Source: Chromera velia
Lineage: Eukaryota > Sar > Chromeraceae
Reading direction: 5' to 3'
DNA: 64,000 nucleotides
NCBI GenBank assembly: GCA_018398765.1
Contig: JAHBMJ010003158.1
Location: 10,001-74,000, forward strand
A program made the position numbers and the translations under genes. Below the pieces are notes generated by a model that saw nothing but the letters and a program-made list of their open reading frames with translations, searched no databases and was not told where the DNA came from. Positions 59,307 to 64,000 of the stretch are shown piece by piece (the stretch's first letter is position 1; the number at the start of each line of letters is the position of its first letter).

Positions 59307-60289
59307 CGCTTTCTTGCTGGCTTGTTTGCTCCATTCCTATGTCTCTTGTCGTCTGTCAACCTACCAGAGCTTGTTTGACTGGCTGGCTGACCTTCAAAGG
59401 AGAGCCGGGAGATGTGTTGCTCGATGTATGTGTGCTGTGTGATGTCTGCAAACAGATGAAGAGGCCCCAACTTCACATCAAAAACCGCGCAAGACGCTCA
59501 AAACTGAAGACGTTTCAAAGAGGCACAGAGACGAACTCAACTGTCGAGGTTTGAATATGAGGCAAGCTGTCATTTTGTTTGGTCTGGTTGAAATTCTTGG
59601 ACACTTTGTATGACAGTGTAAAATAATTCAAAACACAGCAGCCATCTGCAGTTCTACAGGTGGCAAAAGGGGGGTTGGTCACGTTTTTCTGCTGTCAAAA
59701 TGTCCTGCCTTGCTCTTCTTTCGAACTGCCCCCTACTATCCACTCACTTGCTTCTGTGATTGGGGGAAGATAATTGTGGCGCTCGTCAGTCACATTCTGC
59801 ATCAATCACTCGCACACACGGAACACGTCAAGAGAGACCAATCACGAAATGGGCAGGGAGGGACTTAGAGGGGAAGTCCTTGCGCCTTTATGTGTTTTGC
59901 TTTTCTTTCCGATAGTTCTCTGCATTTTGCAATCCGTTTTGATTTCCTTGCGGAACGGATCAAGAAGAGCGTACGGTGCAGGACCTGAAGGGATTGAGAA
60001 AGCGAAAGAGGAAGAGAGTCTCTCTTTTCTTTGCCTTCTTCTTCTTGTCATTCCTCTTCTTTTGAAGCTTTGGCTCTGCACTGTGCCTCCCTGGCTCCCT
60101 CTCCTTCGTTCGTCTTTCTGATGGAACACAAAGAAGAGAACAAAAGAATATGCAGAAGAGACACACCGCCTGAGAAGCAAAGAACTCGGTCCTCACATGG
60201 AACCCTTCAATAAGGATGAAGAAGGATTCCGACACTCTGCGGGCAGGCGAATGAACGAACAGTCAATCAAAATAACAGACAGGGAGACC

Positions 60290-60326
<37 letters not shown>

Positions 60327-61031
60327 CGTCCCGGCAATTGGTCGCGCACGTGTAAGGGGAGACAGGAAGAAAAGAGCGCATTGAAGACACCCACTGGGCC
60401 AGACTCTGTCTTGTTGGTTCTTCCTTCTCTTTCCTGTTTTGTGCCAGTGCCGCGCAATTGTGACGTTACCCCTGGTACAATCCTGGACCGAATGAGTTTC
60501 TAGAACTGCGATGGTTGAGAGAAAGATCGCTCACGACTGGTCTTCAACCAAAAAAACCCGCCCCGCTCTGTTCTTCTGTGACAAGTACAATGGAACCGAG
60601 CGAAAAAGATTGCAGACCGACCTAGGACTGATGAATGTGTCTCCATCGTTGACAACTGCACACAAACAAAGAGGGGAGGACAAAAGTTGCGGACTGGTTC
60701 AAACACCAACTCGGATTGTGATGAGAGAACAGCAGAATTGACACTTCGGGCAGGAGTGGTGCTCGAAGGGCTGCCCGAAAGCTGATTACAGCAATGCTTC
60801 AAATTGTTCAGATCGTTCCCTTTCTCTTTGGAGCGCATTCTTGCACTGTCCCTGTTTGTGTCTGTTTACGCAGAGCCGCTGGACTCTGTGACTGGCTCAA
60901 TCCCTTGAATAAGGACTCGAGGGGACTCTCTGCACGCTGGAAACCCTACCACAAAGATGAATGACCGGAGGATCTCTTCACACTGACGCCTAGATGAATG
61001 ACCGGGTTTGAAATGCAGTACGTGCGAAATT

Positions 61032-61098
61032 CAATATCTTATTTGTTGACCAGCTGACTGACTGACTGACTTACTCACTGACTGACTGACTGACTGAC
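61032..61098. repeat. (GTCA)n array starting at a 5' splice site
   Basis: On the minus strand, exon 4 of the membrane-protein gene ends TATCTCA and the intron begins GTCAGTCAGTCAGTCAGTCA, passing through GTGAGTAA and back to GTCA units. Every GTCAGT in it could serve as a donor. Confidence 0.85.
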
Positions 61099-61278
61099 TG
61101 AGATAGTCCACATAAATGAAGTTGACCCTGAGTGAGTTCACGATCTCTGCCTCCACAGGGTTTTGTGTATCCGTGTGTTGCAGACGGATGTGGAGGAACT
61201 GCAGGGACGGACAGAGAAATCGAAACAGATGCATGAAGACAAAAGAGGAAAGGGAGAGTGACACACACACACCGCACG

Positions 61279-61319
<41 letters not shown>

Positions 61320-61467
61320 ACACACACACACATACACACACACACACATACACACACACACACAGAGAGACAGAGAGACAGAGAGACAGAGAGACAGAGA
61401 GACAGAGAGACAGAGAGACAGAGAGACAGAGAGACAGAGAGACAGAGAGAGAGAGAGACAGAGAGAC

Positions 61468-61512
<45 letters not shown>

Positions 61513-63343
61513 CAGAGAGACAGAGAGACAGAGAGACAGAGAGACAGAGAGACAGAGAAATTGATTGATTGATTCATTGATTTGTTGATTGATTGATTGC
61601 GAGCAGATAACCCAACGACTCTGGAGGGGAGAGACAGAGAGTGCCGAAAGCATACGCCGATCTGTCTGTTGAGTTCAGAAAAGAACATTCATTTTTTCTT
61701 GCTGCAACACAAAGAAAGTGCATGCACAGCACTCACTCACCCACCCACCCTGTATTCATTTGCAATGAAGGTTCCCCACACCGCCCGTCTCTCTGGGGAT
61801 ATGGACCCAAAGTCTCCACACAGAGCCCCCTGGAGGAGCTCTTTGTTGTTACCCTCTATCAGAAGCTGCCGAGCTTGGTCTATCAGGCCCTCCGCACCCT
61901 CACAAGGGACGAGGGGTACGATCTCACGAGGCAGTTCTGCGAACAGAATGCAGGGGCAAAAACCAAATTGTGCATAAAATGCCAATACTACATGGAACAG
62001 AAGGTGTTATGATGGGAGGCCGGCTGTGGGAAACGTTCTGGCGGATCAAAATTGGACTTGTTGATGGCATGAACCAACATACCGACGGTGACGGCGCATT
62101 GAACCTAGTCAGCGGAAGCACTTCGTGTTTTCTGCAGGTCTTTTGATTCTTCTGTCTTGCCCATTTTCCCTCTATCTCTTGCGTTCGCTTCCTTTCTTGC
62201 TTCCGTGCGTTTGTCCCCGTGCTGTTCCTTCATTCCTTTTGAGACGCAGAAGAGAAGTGTCTGGTATCCTCCAGTAAACTTTGCAGCATTGAGCATACCT
62301 TCAATCTGACCCCCTCCCGGCCGGGTGTAGGTGCGGAATGCCGCGGTGAGTTGCAGGTCGCTGCTGAAGAAGGGCTCGTCGTTCCTTGTGAGCTTGACGG
62401 CAAACCAATCGGCTGGAGGGAGCTCGATTTTATTTTCAAATGCCTGAACGCACACATATACTTACATGTCTGCATACCATCTCACTTCTCTCTTCTTCCT
62501 TCTGGTCTGTCATGCAGTCAAGCGGTCAGCCAGCCAGTCAGTCAGTCAGTCAGTCAGTCAGTCAATCAGTCAGTCAGTCAGTCAGTCAGACAGTCTGTCA
62601 GTCAGTCAGACAGACAGACAGACAGTCAGTCAGTCAGATAGTCAGTCAGTCAGTCAGTCAATCAGTCAGACAGTCAGACAGTCAGACAGTCAGTCAATCA
62701 GTCAGTCAGTCAGTCAGACAGTCAGTCAGTCAGTCAGACAGACAGACAGTCAGTCAGTCAGATAGTCAGTCAGTCAGTCAGTCAGTCAATCAGTCAGACA
62801 GTCAGACAGTCAGACAGTCAGACAGTCAGACAGTCAGACAGTCAGACAGTCAGACAGTCAGTCAGGCAGTCAGACAGTCAGACAGTCAGACAGTCAGACA
62901 GTCAGACAGTCAGACAGTCAGTCAGTCAGACAGTCAGTCAGACAGTCAGACAGTGAGTCAGACAATCAGTCAGTCAGTCACCCAATCAGTGCTTTGCCCC
63001 ATGTCAATGGATGCCACAGCAACTTGCTGTCTGCCAAGCTTTCACGCTTCCCCGCCCTCTTGCTTCTACACATGCACACATGCATGCATGGATTCCCACT
63101 CTTGCCGATGGCATGAGCCGCGTGCAGACTGACCATTTTGGCGGTGGTGGACTCGATGGATGGATTTGGTCTGGCTGTAAAGTACTGGTAGAGGGTGAAC
63201 ACGATGTAGGCACCCAGGGCACAGAACAGGAAGAGAGTGACGGCACCTCCATAGACTGTTCGGAAGGTTGGGGACCTCCTATGATGCAGGTGCACCCTGA
63301 AGCCAAACATATCCAGGCCCTCCACGATCGCCCGCATTCCCAT
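61099..63343 (-). CDS. Ciliate-type alveolate membrane protein, 5' part
   Basis: Four exons agree in phase: 63343-63134, 62443-62299, 61936-61749 and 61198-61099, giving about 214 residues; the 3' exons were not found. The N-terminus (MFGFRVHLHHRRSPTFRTVYGG), a single membrane segment (AVTLFLFCALGAYIVFTLYQY), then ARPNPSIES and a soluble part with WFAVKLTRNDEPFF and ANEYRFLHIRLQHTDTQNPV follow the layout of a membrane protein family abundant in ciliate genomes. In those, F-x-L-D-x-F-G is followed by Y-K-T-x2-G-G, a transmembrane helix, a D-P-F block, an F-x-I-x-L block and a second helix near the C-terminus. The function of that family is not known to me. Introns carry extreme tetranucleotide arrays. 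Confidence 0.65.
61261..61560. repeat. (AC)n then (AGAGAC)n satellite
   Basis: About 100 bp of AC units with interspersed AT, then about 200 bp of GACAGAGA octanucleotide units mixed with GA. It lies in the intron between exons 4 and 3 of the membrane-protein gene. Confidence 0.95.
62521..62985. repeat. (GTCA/GACA)n satellite in intron 1 of the membrane-protein gene
   Basis: About 465 bp of GTCA and GACA tetramers arranged in higher-order groups. Long blocks of about 125-180 bp are partly repeated (compare 62600-62700 with 62725-62825). On the transcribed (minus) sense the array reads CTGACTGACTG. Confidence 0.95.
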
Positions 63344-64000
63344 TCTGCCTCAGTCTTGGTGATTGTTACGTTCACGTGAGTGGAGCAGAAGATGGATTTG
63401 CGCCTGGCTCTGGCATCGGCAAGCGGTTCTTTCCTCCCACTTGGATAACTGCAGATGTGTAATTCAGTCCGAGTCGTTCATTCGGTTGCTTGTATCCCAG
63501 TATTTCTTTGTATCGCATCACGTGTAACATGCTCGTCTTATTTGCACCAATGGTTTCCCTGCTTTGGAGCCTTTAATCAAGGAAATTCGGCTCACTCGTG
63601 AGTCTTGATTGCTCTTAATTCAATGCTAGAGTTGCCAGACTTAATTGTGCATGAATCTTCCTATAGCTATATATATATATAGCTCTTAATTATTAATTCG
63701 GAAAGTGCATGCATGAGGTCAACTGCATGCATGCTTCCCGCGCGGTCGGGCCCGCCGCGCAGCGTTCGCGGCACGCGAGCCCTGGCCGGTCCCCACGCAA
63801 CCCTGCTTGCCAGCGTTTCTAGACACCGCGGCGTTTGTGTGTAAACTAGCCTGGCCTGTCAAAAAAATGAGCCGGTCAAGATCACCAGGCCCGTGAAATA
63901 TCCCTGGCCCGTCAAAATAGCCTGCCTCGTCAAAAATCCCTGGCCCGTCAAACATTTATGCCAATTTTATGGCCCGTCAAATATCCCCAGCCGGATAATT
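63344..64000. promoter_or_regulatory. Upstream region of the membrane-protein gene, with GC block and short tandem array
   Basis: AACTGCATGCATGCTTCCCG at about 63720 runs into a GC-rich block (GCGCGGTCGGGCCCGCCGCG, about 63738). From about 63848 to the end, degenerate 18-bp units with the core CTGGCCCGTCAAA repeat. No coding frame is supported. The promoter role is inferred from position only. Confidence 0.35.

Larger units (their letters stand above)
58557..61098. other. No gene assigned; may hold 3' exons of the membrane-protein gene
   Basis: The membrane-protein gene at 61099-63343 must continue leftward on the minus strand, but I could not pick its next exons. The stretch contains (ATCC)n, (ATTC)n and (TTTC)n at 59195-59306 and (GA)n at 60290-60325. 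Confidence 0.4.

Noticed and set aside
61071-61688. 205-codon LSVSLSLCLSV frame and its complement
   Set aside because: Produced by the AC and AGAGAC satellites in an intron.
62521-62985. CRISPR-like array of repeats
   Set aside because: There are no unique spacers between repeats; it is a continuous tetranucleotide satellite in a eukaryotic intron.
62440-63132. 230-codon SQSVSQSDRQT frame on the plus strand
   Set aside because: Generated by the GTCA/GACA satellite; it overlaps a homology-supported minus-strand gene.

Overview
The window is eukaryotic nuclear DNA: a few intron-rich genes spread through about 64 kb of microsatellites and mobile elements. The best guess is a free-living or photosynthetic alveolate of the chromerid type (Chromera velia-like). 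This is inference. It rests on a membrane protein whose layout resembles a family abundant in ciliates, a divergent organellar-type nucleotidyltransferase, short introns ending in YGCAG, an unusual 5' splice motif (GTCAGT/GTCGGT) and heavy simple-repeat content. No bacterial operon, rRNA, tRNA or CRISPR array was recognised.

Genes, left to right. (1) 7144-11339, minus: an 8-exon gene fusing a gamma-butyrobetaine-hydroxylase/TmpA-like Fe(II)/2-oxoglutarate dioxygenase to a PhnZ/TmpB-like HD-domain oxygenase. In bacteria these two chemistries act in sequence to break the C-P bond of organophosphonates. This is the most interesting locus. (2) 12025-13229, plus: a 200-aa FAM133-like nuclear K/S-rich protein, divergent from gene 1 with a shared ~0.7 kb promoter region. 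(3) 17831-20483, plus: an intronless, bacterial-looking glycoside-hydrolase-like protein with a frameshift in a 10-G run. (4) 28218-33490, minus: a non-canonical poly(A) polymerase/TUTase with a basic, probably organelle-targeting N-terminus. (5) about 33885/34173-37869, plus, divergent from gene 4: a flavin monooxygenase-like protein with a very long disordered insertion. (6) 55442-58556, minus: an unrecognised, mostly disordered large protein. (7) 61099-63343, minus: the 5' part of a ciliate-type membrane protein with a 0.5-kb satellite in intron 1.

Mobile DNA. Two inverted copies of one non-autonomous hAT element lie at 1.8-3.1 and 20.9-22.1 kb; the first is nested in an older inverted-repeat element. 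A 5'-truncated non-LTR retrotransposon with a structured 3' end lies at about 25.6-26.7 kb. A decayed Copia-like pol lies on the minus strand at 41.6-43.9 kb. A chromodomain LTR-type element lacking reverse transcriptase and integrase lies at about 46.3-50.2 kb, and its gag carries a further repeat insertion. A TA-flanked MITE lies at 54.9-55.3 kb.

Homology-supported exon junctions give two dozen donors that mostly read GTCAGT or GTCGGT rather than GTRAGT. Several run straight into (GTNN)n tetranucleotide arrays. Exon coordinates were derived by hand from reading frame, splice motifs and domain continuity; family assignments are from motif recognition, not database searches.
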